A stretch of 45,575 nucleotides of DNA from an uncultured Mediterraneibacter sp. Lineage in GTDB: Bacteria; Bacillota; Clostridia; Lachnospirales; Lachnospiraceae. Below the pieces are notes generated by a model that searched no databases, was not told the origin of the DNA, and saw only the letters and a program-made list of their open reading frames with translations. The first letter of the stretch is position 1, and the number at the start of each line of letters is the position of its first letter. Location of the stretch: the NCBI GenBank assembly GCA_944384505.1, contig CALWTQ010000025.1, positions 1-45,575 on the forward strand, written 5' to 3'. Positions 8,306 to 17,756 of the stretch are shown here, in pieces. The position numbers were made by a program, and so were the translations under genes.

Positions 8306-11300
8306 ATGAATCATTACGCCTGCTATGCTTTAAAATCAGAAGAAGGATTTGCATACTCCGATCCCGTAGAGCACTGTTCATTTAACGGCGGAACAGAGTT
8401 TACATTTGGAATGGATTTTTACAGTACCGGAGAAGATGGAGTCCTCTTTAGCCAAAAGGACTCCATAAGCTGCCAGATCCAGAATAATCAGCTGGAATGG
8501 AGGGGCACAGACTGGTGCCTCTCCACCAGCTCCGCATCCTCGCCGTTGATTGAAGATGGCTGGAATCACGTGGATATCGTATATGGAAAGGACAGCGCTG
8601 CACTATACTTAAACGGAATCTCCGTGCAGGAACACGCCTTGACCGGCGAAGGTTCATACAGCGAAGAACCTTATCACTATCTGGAACAGGACATCGGATA
8701 TGTGCGGAATGTGCGGATGATTGATCATGCTCTTACGCAGGAAGAAATCATAACTAATCTGCTGAGCTGCACAATTCCTGAAGAAAAGCTGTGGCTTTGG
8801 ATCCCCTTTGACGTCCCGTACTGCCAGGATCAGGGCAAAACAAAGAAATCTGTCCATTACCAGGGGCTGAGCCGGTGCGAGACCATTGTGGGCGCGCTCT
8901 GCTTTGACGGCAGCGGATACGCACGTCTGGATGAGGTAACAGTCAATCCGGGGGATGCATCGATTCCAGAATTCTCTGTCGCTCTGAGGATCTTCTCTCT
9001 GCCCTGCAGCACCAAAGAGGCCGTCCTGTTTGAAAACAAGGGCGGAACCGATTTATTCCGAATTTCTCTTATGGACGGGCAGACAAAAATAAAAATCCGG
9101 CTTGGCCAGGAAGAACAGACATTGGCAGACTCAGCGATACCGCCTTACCAGTGGACAGATGTCATAATCTGCCGAAAAGGGAAAGAAGTCCTCTGCATTG
9201 TAAACGGAGAATCCGCCGGGACACTGCAGTTTTCAGGTGATTACCAGAGAACTTCCTCTCCTTCGCTTATTCTGGGTGATAATTTCACCGGCTATATGGA
9301 CTACGCAGGGATCTACGGGAAGCAGATCACCCTGGAGGAAGGGAGGAATATCCACCAGACAGAACCCTACGTATTTGATGACGACATTCGCCTTCTGTTC
9401 CTCTTCCACGGAGAAAAGACCGAAAATCTACTCGGTTCCGGCACACTGCTGCTGCAGAAAAATATAAAGCTTGCCCTGACAGAAGGCACTGTCTATGAAG
9501 AGAAAATCGAACCGATGAGCATTCGGACGAAGTCCGGTTTTTCCGGTAATGACTTTGAAAAATGGGAGGCCGATTTCCTCTCGGACGTCATCGTCCAGTT
9601 CTGCAGCCAGTCTGTCGGAATTTCGGCGGACAATATAAACATAGACGGAGGGACGAAGGAATATATCTGGAACCGGCTTAAAGACCTGAAAGAGGCTCAG
9701 GATCTGTTTATCGATTATACGGTATTCACCCCGGAAGAAATCGTCAAACTCATGGGAGTCACTGTGATTCAGCAGGCAGCGCTCCAAGTGCTGACCACGG
9801 CAATGGTGAAGGGGACTATTATAGCAGCAAGCGCCGTAAACATTGAGAAAATCATGCAATTCCAGTTCGCGCTGGGCATTACTGCAGCAGCTGCTTTCAT
9901 CACAAAGGCAGCAGTAAAGGCGAAATCAAAGACAAAAGATCCGGAAGAGCCTCCATTTGTTCCGTATCCGCCGGAGCCTGAGAAAGGGTATCAGGTCGAA
10001 ATCCTCAGCCTACAGTTCTGCTGCGACGACAAGGGGAGCATTCCCCTGCGCAAAGACTGGATAAATCCGCAGGATCTCCCTGAGTGGAAAAGCGGCGCTC
10101 AGTCAGCCGGGATCTGCGCTTATGTTCCTGTAAAGCAGAGTCCGAAAATAAAAATCAAATTCCGCTTCACACGGGCGAAGGATCAGGAACCGGTGTCTGT
10201 CCAGATCGGAGTCAAAAGCGATCTGCTGGGAGAGTGTCTTTCCAGCTCCGTCTTATGTGACACTGCCAGGGATTATGACACTGAAGCTGTATTTGATGGC
10301 GGTAAACTGGAAAGTGCAGATATGGGGAAACATCCGGAATCTCTCAGATTATACTACTGTGGGAATGGCAGTCAAAAGTTCTCCGGCACGGCTGATATGG
10401 CGTTTCATATACTGGCAGGAGTCCCAAAATCTCCCTGGAGTACATCCGTTCCGACACACGCTCCGGTAATCTTTCTTCTGGAATATGCCGCAGAGATTGC
10501 AGCCGGGAAACCCGCGATTAAAGAAGCAAAAGGATTCCTTGACGCCGCCGTGGACTGGTACGGTTCACGCACAGGATGTAAGCTCGAAGCCGCGCCGAAA
10601 TACAGCCGGCGCACATGGAATGGCGCAGAATTCTGCTTCACCAAATTTGCTGATGCTTTCGCATCCAGAAACGTCTCCGCCGGAGAACTGGATTACTACA
10701 TGTTTCTCGTGGACATTGCGGCTATGGAGGGATTAAGCCTGACAGTTTACGAAATATCTTCCATGGAAACCGCAGGGCGCGAAAAAGAGAAACTCACTGT
10801 CCAGTTCACGGGAATCAACAGACATGACAATACTCGGATCTGGGGAGCGGACTGTCCTTCATATGTAAGGAACAGCTATCTGATCTCTGATAAACTGTCA
10901 CAGAGCGCCTCTTACTGGGATCTTCTGTTGAGACAGACCGGCACTAATACATCCTGGAAAAACACATCGTGGCAAACCTACAGGAAAGAAGCCATTGCCA
11001 AAAGTTCATTCGCATATGCCCCGGCTCCCCTGACTTCCTGGAGCGAATGTGCAAATCTGCCGGACAGACGGCTTCAGATTATATACAATAGCTTCAGCCA
11101 CTTATTTGTGGGGAGCGCCCGGTGGGATTTTAAGCAGTTTATTAAAGATGCGCATCATTACGACAAAAATCTGGCCTGCTGCCACAGAATAAGTTACCAC
11201 ACAATCGAAGAGATTCTGATTTTTACTTATAACAAACTGGGACAGGATGAAATCACTGCGGGAGAGAAAGACACGATCCTTGAACTTCTTTTGAATGTTT

Positions 11301-11890
11301 TTTATCCGGATGGCGAACCGAATGAAAACGAGGATCCTGACAATAATCAAAATTACACAGAACTTACCATTGTACTGGATAAACTGAGAGGCATTGACAC
11401 TCTAAATTTAAAAGACGTGGAAACGTGTAAGCAGGTTTCCGATCTGCTTGGAACGGTACTCTGCTGTCTGAACAGCGCGCCTGCCAACCTGCGGGACGGA
11501 TATGTATCCTGGAATTCGTCAATCGGCAGCTGTTACGATCCGTCAGAATGGACCACTGTTCTAGATGGGAAGGAAATCTTTTCTCAAAAAGGAACCGTCA
11601 CTCCTCAGATACCAACCGAAGTCTCGGACGGAATTTATCTGACTGATGAAGCAGACGGACGGGGCATACATACTCTGAAGATGATCGAATCAATATTAGA
11701 AGAAGAACTCCTGCAGCTAAACTGCTGCGTCTATACCCAGTGGCTGGATGATAATCAATATGTTGAATACCCGGCTTTGTACAGTTCTTTAAATGAATTC
11801 CGCCTGGAGGATGTTGAATGCCATATGCTGACAGCAAGCTATTTTTACAAAAATCCGGAAACCGGGGAGTGGAGTGAAATTTTTCAGTAA
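8306..11890 (+). CDS. Giant protein with two LamG-like jellyroll domains, unknown C-terminal two thirds
   Basis: 1,194 residues. Residues 5-165 and 175-375 are two LamG/concanavalin-like jellyrolls, each ending in a typical GYVRNVRMIDHALTQEEI or GYMDYAGIYGKQITLEEGR strand-helix. Residues 480-550 are hydrophobic and Ala-rich (TTAMVKGTIIAASAV to ALGITAAAAFITKAA) and could insert in a membrane or pack as a helical hairpin. A Pro-rich linker (EEPPFVPYPPEPEKGY) follows. The last 600 residues carry many Cys, His and Trp but match no family I can name. There is no signal peptide. The ATG has no clear ribosome binding site, so translation is probably coupled to the Hint gene 4 nt upstream. The pairing suggests a secreted or surface-displayed effector-like system, but this is inference. 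A bidirectional terminator ends the unit. Confidence 0.7.
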   Translation: MNHYACYALKSEEGFAYSDPVEHCSFNGGTEFTFGMDFYSTGEDGVLFSQKDSISCQIQNNQLEWRGTDWCLSTSSASSPLIEDGWNHVDIVYGKDSAALYLNGISVQEHALTGEGSYSEEPYHYLEQDIGYVRNVRMIDHALTQEEIITNLLSCTIPEEKLWLWIPFDVPYCQDQGKTKKSVHYQGLSRCETIVGALCFDGSGYARLDEVTVNPGDASIPEFSVALRIFSLPCSTKEAVLFENKGGTDLFRISLMDGQTKIKIRLGQEEQTLADSAIPPYQWTDVIICRKGKEVLCIVNGESAGTLQFSGDYQRTSSPSLILGDNFTGYMDYAGIYGKQITLEEGRNIHQTEPYVFDDDIRLLFLFHGEKTENLLGSGTLLLQKNIKLALTEGTVYEEKIEPMSIRTKSGFSGNDFEKWEADFLSDVIVQFCSQSVGISADNINIDGGTKEYIWNRLKDLKEAQDLFIDYTVFTPEEIVKLMGVTVIQQAALQVLTTAMVKGTIIAASAVNIEKIMQFQFALGITAAAAFITKAAVKAKSKTKDPEEPPFVPYPPEPEKGYQVEILSLQFCCDDKGSIPLRKDWINPQDLPEWKSGAQSAGICAYVPVKQSPKIKIKFRFTRAKDQEPVSVQIGVKSDLLGECLSSSVLCDTARDYDTEAVFDGGKLESADMGKHPESLRLYYCGNGSQKFSGTADMAFHILAGVPKSPWSTSVPTHAPVIFLLEYAAEIAAGKPAIKEAKGFLDAAVDWYGSRTGCKLEAAPKYSRRTWNGAEFCFTKFADAFASRNVSAGELDYYMFLVDIAAMEGLSLTVYEISSMETAGREKEKLTVQFTGINRHDNTRIWGADCPSYVRNSYLISDKLSQSASYWDLLLRQTGTNTSWKNTSWQTYRKEAIAKSSFAYAPAPLTSWSECANLPDRRLQIIYNSFSHLFVGSARWDFKQFIKDAHHYDKNLACCHRISYHTIEEILIFTYNKLGQDEITAGEKDTILELLLNVFYPDGEPNENEDPDNNQNYTELTIVLDKLRGIDTLNLKDVETCKQVSDLLGTVLCCLNSAPANLRDGYVSWNSSIGSCYDPSEWTTVLDGKEIFSQKGTVTPQIPTEVSDGIYLTDEADGRGIHTLKMIESILEEELLQLNCCVYTQWLDDNQYVEYPALYSSLNEFRLEDVECHMLTASYFYKNPETGEWSEIFQ

Positions 11891-11924
11891 ATCCTGTATA
11901 AAATAAGAGGAACAGCGGCATAAC

Positions 11925-11966
11925 AAAGGCGCCGAATCTCAGACCGGCTGAAAATCGGCGCCTTTT
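11925..11966. terminator. Bidirectional terminator between convergent genes
   Basis: AAAGGCGCCGA (11925-11935) pairs perfectly with TCGGCGCCTTT (11955-11965). It lies between the + strand LamG gene and the minus-strand sugar kinase, which converge here. T-runs on both sides are short. Confidence 0.7.
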
Positions 11967-11969
11967 GGT

Positions 11970-13403
11970 CTAAATATATGAAATATTATGAGAAAGAGAT
12001 CCTGAAACGGCCGCCCCATATGCCGCTTCCTCTTCGTGTTTCGCCATGCATATCTCCTGACCGAATACTTCCTCGCAGATTTCTTTTAACACATGGTTTT
12101 TCCGTATTCCATTTCCCGATGCTATAATCTTGCATGCAGTCGTCCCTTTTTCCCGGCAAATAGAATCATAAATCTCATACAGTTCCCGGGCCATGCCCTC
12201 CATCACACCGCAGATCAGATTCCCCGGTGTAAAATTATTCTCACTGATATTAAGGATACTTCCCCTTTTTAGCGGATCCGCTCTGGTTCCGTTAAATGTT
12301 GTGATTACTTCCAGGCCGCTCTTTGTCTGCGGATTGTCCGCAGTCATCTTTTCATTCGTACTTCTTTCATCCTGACTTCTTTGCGACTTTGCTTCTCTCG
12401 CTCTTTCCGCCAGCTTTTCCATCACCGCATACTGGCTCATCAATTCTGTATCTCCCTGGGCATTCTTTGTCATACCGCTCTCCGCCAAAACGCTTCCGGC
12501 GTATTCCCGGAAGAATCTCTCCAGCACCGCATAGGCTCTGCCTCCGCATAAAGACGCGCCCACGTAGAGATACTTCCGGTTCAGATAGGGCCTGATCTCC
12601 GCCTCCGCAATCGTGGCACACTCATCCGTCATAATTGAAACCTGCCCTCCTGTCCCTATGTTGAGCAAAAGAACATGTTCCTCTTCTCCCACTGTGCCGT
12701 AAAATCCCGCCTGATTGTCTCCCAGCGCCATTGTAACCGGAATACTTCTGTATGTGCCGAGCACGGTAAGTTCCCACGCAGTCTGCGGAAGAATCGATAA
12801 GTCAATTCCGATCCGCTCTAATAACTCCCTGTTAAACGCCCCTGATTCTCCGGCTTCACAGTCGAAAAATCCAATGCTTGCGGCATTGCTGACATGGATC
12901 AACGGCCGCTTTCTCCTCGTCAGCGCCATCCCGATATAATCTCCGATAGTACATAAGGAGACCGCACCGTCAGGAACAAGATTATTTCTTACATTATAAA
13001 TATGTGTCAGCAGCCCATAACCGGAAGGAATATGCACATCATATTTCTCTTTTAGCTCATCTGTGAGAGTCCTTCCCGCAGTTCCCGGAAGTTCCCCTCT
13101 CCTGTCCTGCCATGTATACAGTGGACTGACTGAGCGACCTTCCGAATCTGTATATACAATCCCATGCATCTGACCGGTCAGGCCGATTCCCTCTATATCC
13201 GGATACATCCCAAGCATAGCATCAAGCGCTGTCTGAACTTTCATTACAATCTTGTCCGCATCCTGCAGGGACTCCCAGTCATTGCCGGTTCGTATAAAGC
13301 TGTCGTTTGGAATCGTCTTTGATGCGAGAAGGCTGCCATCGCTGCAGTCTACTGCCGCCAAGCTGATTGTAGTTGTTCCGATGTCGATACCGATTGTTTT
13401 CAT
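11970..13403 (-). CDS. FGGY-family carbohydrate kinase, sedoheptulokinase-like
   Basis: 477 residues. The protein phosphorylates a sugar with ATP in the cytosol. The N-terminal actin-like phosphate loop GIDIGTTTISLAAVD is at residues 4-18. TGQMHGIVYTD and YTWQDRRG are sugar-site motifs resembling sedoheptulokinase and xylulokinase. GDNQAGFYGTVG provides the catalytic Asp region, and IASGNGIRKNHVLKEI is the C-terminal adenosine motif. A hydrophilic 30-residue insertion sits near residues 330-362. The gene stands alone: no transporter, isomerase or sugar regulator is adjacent, so the substrate cannot be read from context. The Shine-Dalgarno is weak, and the region just upstream is a relic of another gene, so its native promoter may have been lost or replaced. 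FGGY membership is safe; sedoheptulose as substrate is a guess. Confidence 0.8.
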   Translation of the reverse strand: MKTIGIDIGTTTISLAAVDCSDGSLLASKTIPNDSFIRTGNDWESLQDADKIVMKVQTALDAMLGMYPDIEGIGLTGQMHGIVYTDSEGRSVSPLYTWQDRRGELPGTAGRTLTDELKEKYDVHIPSGYGLLTHIYNVRNNLVPDGAVSLCTIGDYIGMALTRRKRPLIHVSNAASIGFFDCEAGESGAFNRELLERIGIDLSILPQTAWELTVLGTYRSIPVTMALGDNQAGFYGTVGEEEHVLLLNIGTGGQVSIMTDECATIAEAEIRPYLNRKYLYVGASLCGGRAYAVLERFFREYAGSVLAESGMTKNAQGDTELMSQYAVMEKLAERAREAKSQRSQDERSTNEKMTADNPQTKSGLEVITTFNGTRADPLKRGSILNISENNFTPGNLICGVMEGMARELYEIYDSICREKGTTACKIIASGNGIRKNHVLKEICEEVFGQEICMAKHEEEAAYGAAVSGSLSHNISYI

Positions 13404-13432
13404 ATATTTACGCCATCACCACCATTACATTC

Positions 13433-13507
13433 TTATTCGCAAAACGCCATGCCATACTTGATAATTTTCTTCATACCCCGGCGCTTTAGTCCTTCCGCGT
13501 TAGCACA
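13433..13507 (-). pseudogene. 3' relic of a PD-(D/E)XK ATPase gene
   Basis: Minus-strand codons read AEGLKRRGMKKIIKYGMAF and end at a stop at 13433. This matches the tail of the larger relic at 16282-17756 (YAEGMKHRSMKKIIKYGIAF after correction). The DNA is also alike, including the shared CCATCACCACCAT flank. Only about 25 codons survive. It is a second, more decayed copy of the same AAA-ATPase/nuclease family. Confidence 0.65.
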
Positions 13508-13537
13508 GTAAAAAAAAAATTGCCAGAAAACCGGAAG

Positions 13538-14129
13538 TCACTTCTCGCCCTTGAACTCAGACACTTTATAGTTCTGAATCCATCCGAAGCAACTCTCTCC
13601 TTCACTGTCCCTCCACTCGATCTGGAGCCACTTCCTGTATTTATCAATCACTCTCACGACCTGACCTTCCTGAAGATATCCGGTTATCTGTGAATGACAG
13701 TCATGTTTTAACCGCGCTTTTATGGCCCTGTTCACAATTCTGTACTGAAAAACGTTCAGACTGGTTGCATCTCTTTCCTGCTCAATTATATAGTAATGGC
13801 AGGCTCCCGGAAATTTCATGTATATAATTCGGAATTTCTAACTGATCCAATGAAGATAGTAACGGAAAACTTTCAGCGGCAACAATCACACTCTCACTGA
13901 GTGAACGTTGAGCTATATCCGGTATTCTTCCAATTGCCTCTGCAATTTCCACAGCTGCATTGCACTGGGCTTTCAGTACACTCCAATTGGAAGCAAGAGC
14001 AGAATAGGCGTCTGCCAGCAGCGGCGAAAGTGTATCTGCCAGATCTAATACTGACTGTCTTTCCAATGTATCGCTTATCTTTGAAAAATGATCTGTATTT
14101 CCGTGTGAATCATCGAACCCTCTACTCAT
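13538..14129 (-). pseudogene. Frameshifted gene with C-terminal SH3-like domain
   Basis: Two overlapping frames appear to be one gene. The 5' frame starts at ATG 14129, preceded by AAGGGGG, and gives 115 residues of unknown helical sequence ending near 13782. The 3' frame (to 13538) gives a bacterial SH3-like domain (NRAIKARL, GYLQEGQVVRVIDKYRKWLQ, CFGWIQNYKVSEF). The second frame has no ribosome binding site of its own, so a single-base frameshift near 13800 is the simplest reading. Two coupled genes are the alternative. The whole would be about 205 residues. The function is unknown. It sits in a stretch full of other broken genes. Confidence 0.55.
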
Positions 14130-14213
14130 AATCCCCCTTCTTTCCTTGATATATTGCAGCAGTCCAGATGTGTCTCTGGAATTTATTGTACCATGATTAT
14201 ATATAGCATACAA

Positions 14214-14407
14214 TATAATGGGAGGGGATTAATAATATAATGTCTGTTTTGTACTTGTATGTTTAACCACCTTGCTCTTCCTCCAAGATCTTCAGCACGC
14301 CCAAGGAACCGGCCTGGGCTCCATTACATAAAAACGTTTCCGATAACAAAAGCGTATCTTATTCGTTACCGTACTGAAGGAAATGCTTTCGCGAAACAAC
14401 AGTGCAG
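14214..14407. other. Non-coding stretch with a short unassigned coding relic
   Basis: No intact gene. On the minus strand 14263-14341 reads NGAQAGSLGVLKILEEEQGG before a stop, which looks like the tail of a lost gene that I cannot name. Nothing else is recognisable. Confidence 0.3.
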
Positions 14408-14756
14408 TCAAGATTTGTGATCATAAAATCCGAGACCTATGCGGACATCCTCCAGCATATATCCCAGATCGTCTGATACTCCATAGCCCAGCGGATCGGC
14501 AGTAAATATGAGCCTTTCGAACTCCATTTCGTGAAGACTGAAAAAATCCGGATGCAGTTTTGCATAATTCAGACCAGAAAACCTTTTCTAAGCGTTTCCG
14601 CAGACTGTCCAGCATTTCATCATTGGATTCTTTATTCCAACAACTGCTTTCGATATCCTTGAAGACTTTAGAAGACTTGAACATATCAAATAAATGGGTT
14701 TCTAATTCGTCTCTAGTTAATGATTTTATTATTTTTTTATACTGCGTTAATGTCAT
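14408..14756 (-). pseudogene. Frameshifted small gene, DUF6155-like start
   Basis: The 5' frame begins MTLTQYKKIIKSLTRDELET and is open to about 14575. The sensible continuation (NYAKLHPDFFSLHEMEFERL ... GYMLEDVRIGLGFYDHKS) lies in another frame and runs to a stop at 14408. A one-base insertion, or an equivalent change, near 14565 explains both. The N-terminus resembles DUF6155-type proteins, but that match is from memory and weak. The start overlaps the P-loop kinase-like gene by 20 bp, so they formed an operon. Function unknown. Confidence 0.55.
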
Positions 14757-15336
14757 ACTCTTTGTTTCCCCTTTTCAATTGTGTACATCTAATTACATCC
14801 TGCAGATCATATTCCGAAATGATTCTGTCGACCACTTTTTCCGGAAGATCATTATTTATGAATATCCGGTTCTGTATACCGATTTCAGCATAAACTGTTC
14901 CATACCAGTCCAGATCGGCCCGGATATCTTTCAGATAATAGTCTTTATGCTTCTCTTTATAATCATCATCTGTATAGATATTATCGTACTCATCACTGAA
15001 CACAAGTCTGGAAAAAATATTTTCTGGTGTGTCATATAATTCAATAGGAAGTATATCATCAACCATTATCCGCGATTTGAAATTATGCGTATAAGAAATC
15101 GGCGTAATAGCAAAAACCATATCCTCCTCCAACCGAATAATCTTCTTGATGATACTCCCGCGTTTTTGATCTCTCCACCTTAGATCAGAAGTATGAACAA
15201 ACTCTTCCAGGGTCATTCCCATACGGCTTTTAACTTCTTCATCCAAATCATAAAAAGTAAAGCCGAATCGTTCGGCCAGCAACTTTCCTATCGTTGTTTT
15301 TCCTACATTAGATACACCAAACAGTAGTATCTTCAT
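14737..15336 (-). CDS. P-loop kinase-like protein (shikimate kinase fold)
   Basis: 199 residues. The Walker A motif GVSNVGKTTIGK is at residues 7-18, followed by FGFTFYDLDEEVKSRMGMTLEEF, which strongly resembles the substrate-binding start of shikimate kinase and related small kinases. The middle and C-terminus diverge and are rich in Asp and Tyr, so true shikimate kinase activity is doubtful. No other aromatic pathway genes are nearby. A GAGAGG element precedes the ATG. The downstream frameshifted gene overlaps it. It is open and looks intact, in contrast to its neighbours. Likely a small-molecule kinase or a cargo ATPase; substrate unknown. Confidence 0.65.
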   Translation of the reverse strand: MKILLFGVSNVGKTTIGKLLAERFGFTFYDLDEEVKSRMGMTLEEFVHTSDLRWRDQKRGSIIKKIIRLEEDMVFAITPISYTHNFKSRIMVDDILPIELYDTPENIFSRLVFSDEYDNIYTDDDYKEKHKDYYLKDIRADLDWYGTVYAEIGIQNRIFINNDLPEKVVDRIISEYDLQDVIRCTQLKRGNKEYDINAV

Positions 15337-15462
15337 ATCTCAGTATCCTCTCGATAAATATCATAATTTCCATATTTTTCCAAAGTTTAATCAGATTAGC
15401 CAATATTTCTGCACTTATTATAATGGGCATATCAGGGGGATGTAAATATAAGAATTTTTGAA

Positions 15463-15726
15463 TTATTGATCTCTCATTTCATAGTACTCATTCAGAACCT
15501 CTGCTGCCTCAGCTCGAATGTCATCAAGCGCTTTTTGGGCCTCTGCTCTTGTCATGCGCATTTCAGGTAACACAGCAGGAAAAGGAAGACCTCTAACCAT
15601 ATGAGTACGTTCCATGAACATACGGAACGCGGTGTTTAAATCCATTCCAAGTGCTTCATAGATTGCAACACAATCTTCCCTGAACTGCTTATCGCAACGA
15701 AATTGATTCAAAACCTGTTCAGCCAT
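15463..15726 (-). CDS. RelB/DinJ-family antitoxin without a toxin partner
   Basis: 87 residues. The ribbon-helix-helix N-terminus and the segment YEALGMDLNTAFRMFMERT are characteristic of RelB/DinJ antitoxins, and RGLPFP matches the family's usual LPF element. Normally this protein binds and blocks a RelE/YafQ-type mRNase and represses its own operon. Here no toxin frame follows: 15337-15462 is non-coding and the next gene is a kinase-like ORF. A strong GGGAGGGG site precedes the ATG. The gene is therefore an orphan, either a leftover of a decayed module or an antitoxin acting in trans. Family call is strong; present function is uncertain. Confidence 0.85.
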   Translation of the reverse strand: MAEQVLNQFRCDKQFREDCVAIYEALGMDLNTAFRMFMERTHMVRGLPFPAVLPEMRMTRAEAQKALDDIRAEAAEVLNEYYEMRDQ

Positions 15727-15765
15727 ATAATTCCCCTCCCTTTATATCAACTACAATTCAAATAC

Positions 15766-15945
15766 AATAATATCGGTGGTCAGGGAGGTACAATAAAAAA
15801 TGTGCGCTATATCCCACCAAATCCAGAAGATATGCAGGCAGTCATGTCTAACCAGGAAAAATATATGAACAGCGAAAGCAATACCGATCCTCTCATTCAG
15901 GCCTCACTGATCCACTAGCCGTTTGAGACCATCCCTCACGGTCAA
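15766..15945 (+). pseudogene. Fic-domain protein relic
   Basis: The + strand reads IGGQGGTIKNVRYIPPNPED, continues to SESNTDPLIQASLIH, and then hits TAG at 15916. In frame after the stop come FETIPH-like codons. This is the Fic family core just before its catalytic HPFxxGNGR motif, where intact proteins read HYQFETIHPF. The Tyr codon has become a stop and the catalytic His region is destroyed. Only about 60 codons remain and no start region is left. It was an AMP-transferase of the Fic/DOC class; it is now inactive. Confidence 0.8.
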
Positions 15946-16085
15946 TCTGACCATCTTTCACGGAGATTCAGATCACTGATCTCGAAGGGGGGGATAGTCG
16001 GTTCCTCTGAAATATATAATCGGAAATTTTCTCACGCTCCTGTTTCTTTTCTCCCAAAACATAGTGTATTTCGGGAGAAGGAAAA

Positions 16086-16238
16086 TCAATTGTTCCAATC
16101 CCAGAACAGCTTCTGGTCAATACGGTGTGGAACAATGTGAGCCACAACCGTTGCTTTGATATAGTGTCCCTGCTTCATACACTCCGCACACAGCAGGTAG
16201 CTCTGAAGGAAGGCTTTGTTTGGCTTGCGCAAGCGTTA
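16086..16238 (-). pseudogene. Phage-type HNH endonuclease relic
   Basis: The minus strand reads RLRKPNKAFLQSYLLCAECM and then KQGHYIKATVVAHIVPHRID, followed by LFWDWNN and a stop at 16086. This matches the core of small phage HNH nucleases encoded beside terminases (LCxxC, VVDHIxPHRGD). Asp of the DHI motif is Ala here, and the downstream half with the second zinc Cys pair is gone. It is a dead fragment and points to a past prophage in this spot. The stretches 15946-16085 and 16239-16281 show nothing else I recognise. Confidence 0.75.
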
Positions 16239-16281
16239 GGGCGTTTCCTTTTTAGCTTTCATCTCGCCCGCAGGTTGGATT

Positions 16282-17756
16282 TTACACCATCACCACCATA
16301 CATTCTTTTTCATAAAAGGCAATTCCGTACTTGATGATTTTTTTTCATGCTCCGATGTTTCATGCCTTCCGCATACTTTTTTCCTCAATCTGCGAAAGCG
16401 CATCACTACACGCTTTCTCCAGATTTCCGTCATCTGCATACTTCAGTTCGATCACAATTCCAACCCTGTCCGGTGTCTGTATGGAAATGTCACTGTAGCC
16501 TTCCCCGGTCTCAGCATTGGATTTTACAAGCCAGCTATCCTGGTTCTGCAAAAGCCCGAGCTGCATCCCATGATAAAAGCAGACTCTTGGGTTCTGTCCT
16601 ATAGAACCCATAGAGGTCGCTTTCACAGAGTGAAAGTTTTCCTTCATGTCCCTGCGCACTGCCGTATCTCTGACACTGATAGAATCCCAAAGATAATCAC
16701 CGAGCATCACTTGGATCACATCCGCATTACCGGCCGGGAATGCCGCGCAAAATCGGTTGATCCTTTCTGTGTCTGCCTGTGTTGTCTCTTCAAACCAATC
16801 TTTTACCAGGTCAATGAACAGTTCTCTTACTTCCCGGTACGTCAGTTCCTGGCGGATAGGTTTTGTGACGGTTCCGCCGTTGATCAGCTGCTCGACATCG
16901 TTTCTCGTACTTTGGTTTGCCTTCTTCAGCAGACGTCGGATCAGGTCGTTCCCGCTGGTGTTTGCCCAGTAATTTTCCGGTTCTACACACGGATCCGCCA
17001 GCAGCTCATCGCAGTAATTGATCACATCCCAGGGACAATACACATCTGTATCTCCAAAACGGTACCCATCGTACCAATCACGGATTACCTCTTTATAAGA
17101 GGACAATCCATAGAATCCCAACAATTCATCCACATCTTCATTGGTAAATCCAAAGTACTCATCATACCGTACATCAGAGATCGTGTGTACTTTCGGATTG
17201 TTCAGACCTGTGAAGATGCTCTCTTTCGAGATCCGCAGGCATCCTATCAATATGGCAAAATACAGGCTGTCGTTGGTCGTCAGCGCATTATCAAAGAGAC
17301 TGCGGAGAAGATTTACCATCTCATCATAGTATCCTCTCTGGAACGCCTTATCAAGCGGAACATCGTATTCGTCAACCAGCAAATGACTTTTTGAGCATAA
17401 TGCTTTTCGAGAAGCTGCGAGAGAGTCTTAAGACTGTCAATCAACGCATCATCGGGCATAGCGTATTTGGAATTACCTTTCGTCTCCACATTGACCAGTT
17501 GATTGTAAAAATTTTTATCATCCTCGTCCAGCTTAGAGCTTTCACGCAGAAAACGAAATCTTCCGGCCTCATTCCCAATGACTGTTCTCAATGCTGCCGC
17601 CGCCGAATCATATTGTAAACCGCCCACACTTTTCAGACTGATGGAGATCACCGGAAACTTCCCCACGCTCCTTTCCGATGCCGTGGAATAGGGCGGTTTT
17701 CCAGCTCCTCCTCTACACCTTTGGTGATCTTCGACATTTCTCCATAAGATCACCAA
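16282..17756 (-). pseudogene. Decayed AAA-ATPase/PD-(D/E)XK nuclease gene
   Basis: A relic of the predicted AAA-ATPase (PF09820-like) plus C-terminal PD-(D/E)XK (DUF1703/PF08011-like) family. The 5' end including the RPRRFGKT Walker A is missing. Residual sequence starts near GKFPVISISLKSV. At 17384 one T is lost, so LLVDEYDVPLDKA (Walker B region) moves to another frame. The long middle frame (16360-17382) is intact and contains the nuclease motif GYSDISIQTPDRVGIVIELK. Near the 3' end an A7 tract has become A6 and a later A7 has become A8, scrambling KKYAEGMKHRSMKKIIKYG. The corrected stop is at 16282. Loss of the ATP loop and several frameshifts make activity very unlikely. Confidence 0.8.

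Noticed and set aside
16570-17394. Long + strand ORF of 274 codons
   Set aside because: Antisense to the nuclease relic, whose minus-strand frame has clear family motifs; no ribosome binding site or domain on the + strand.
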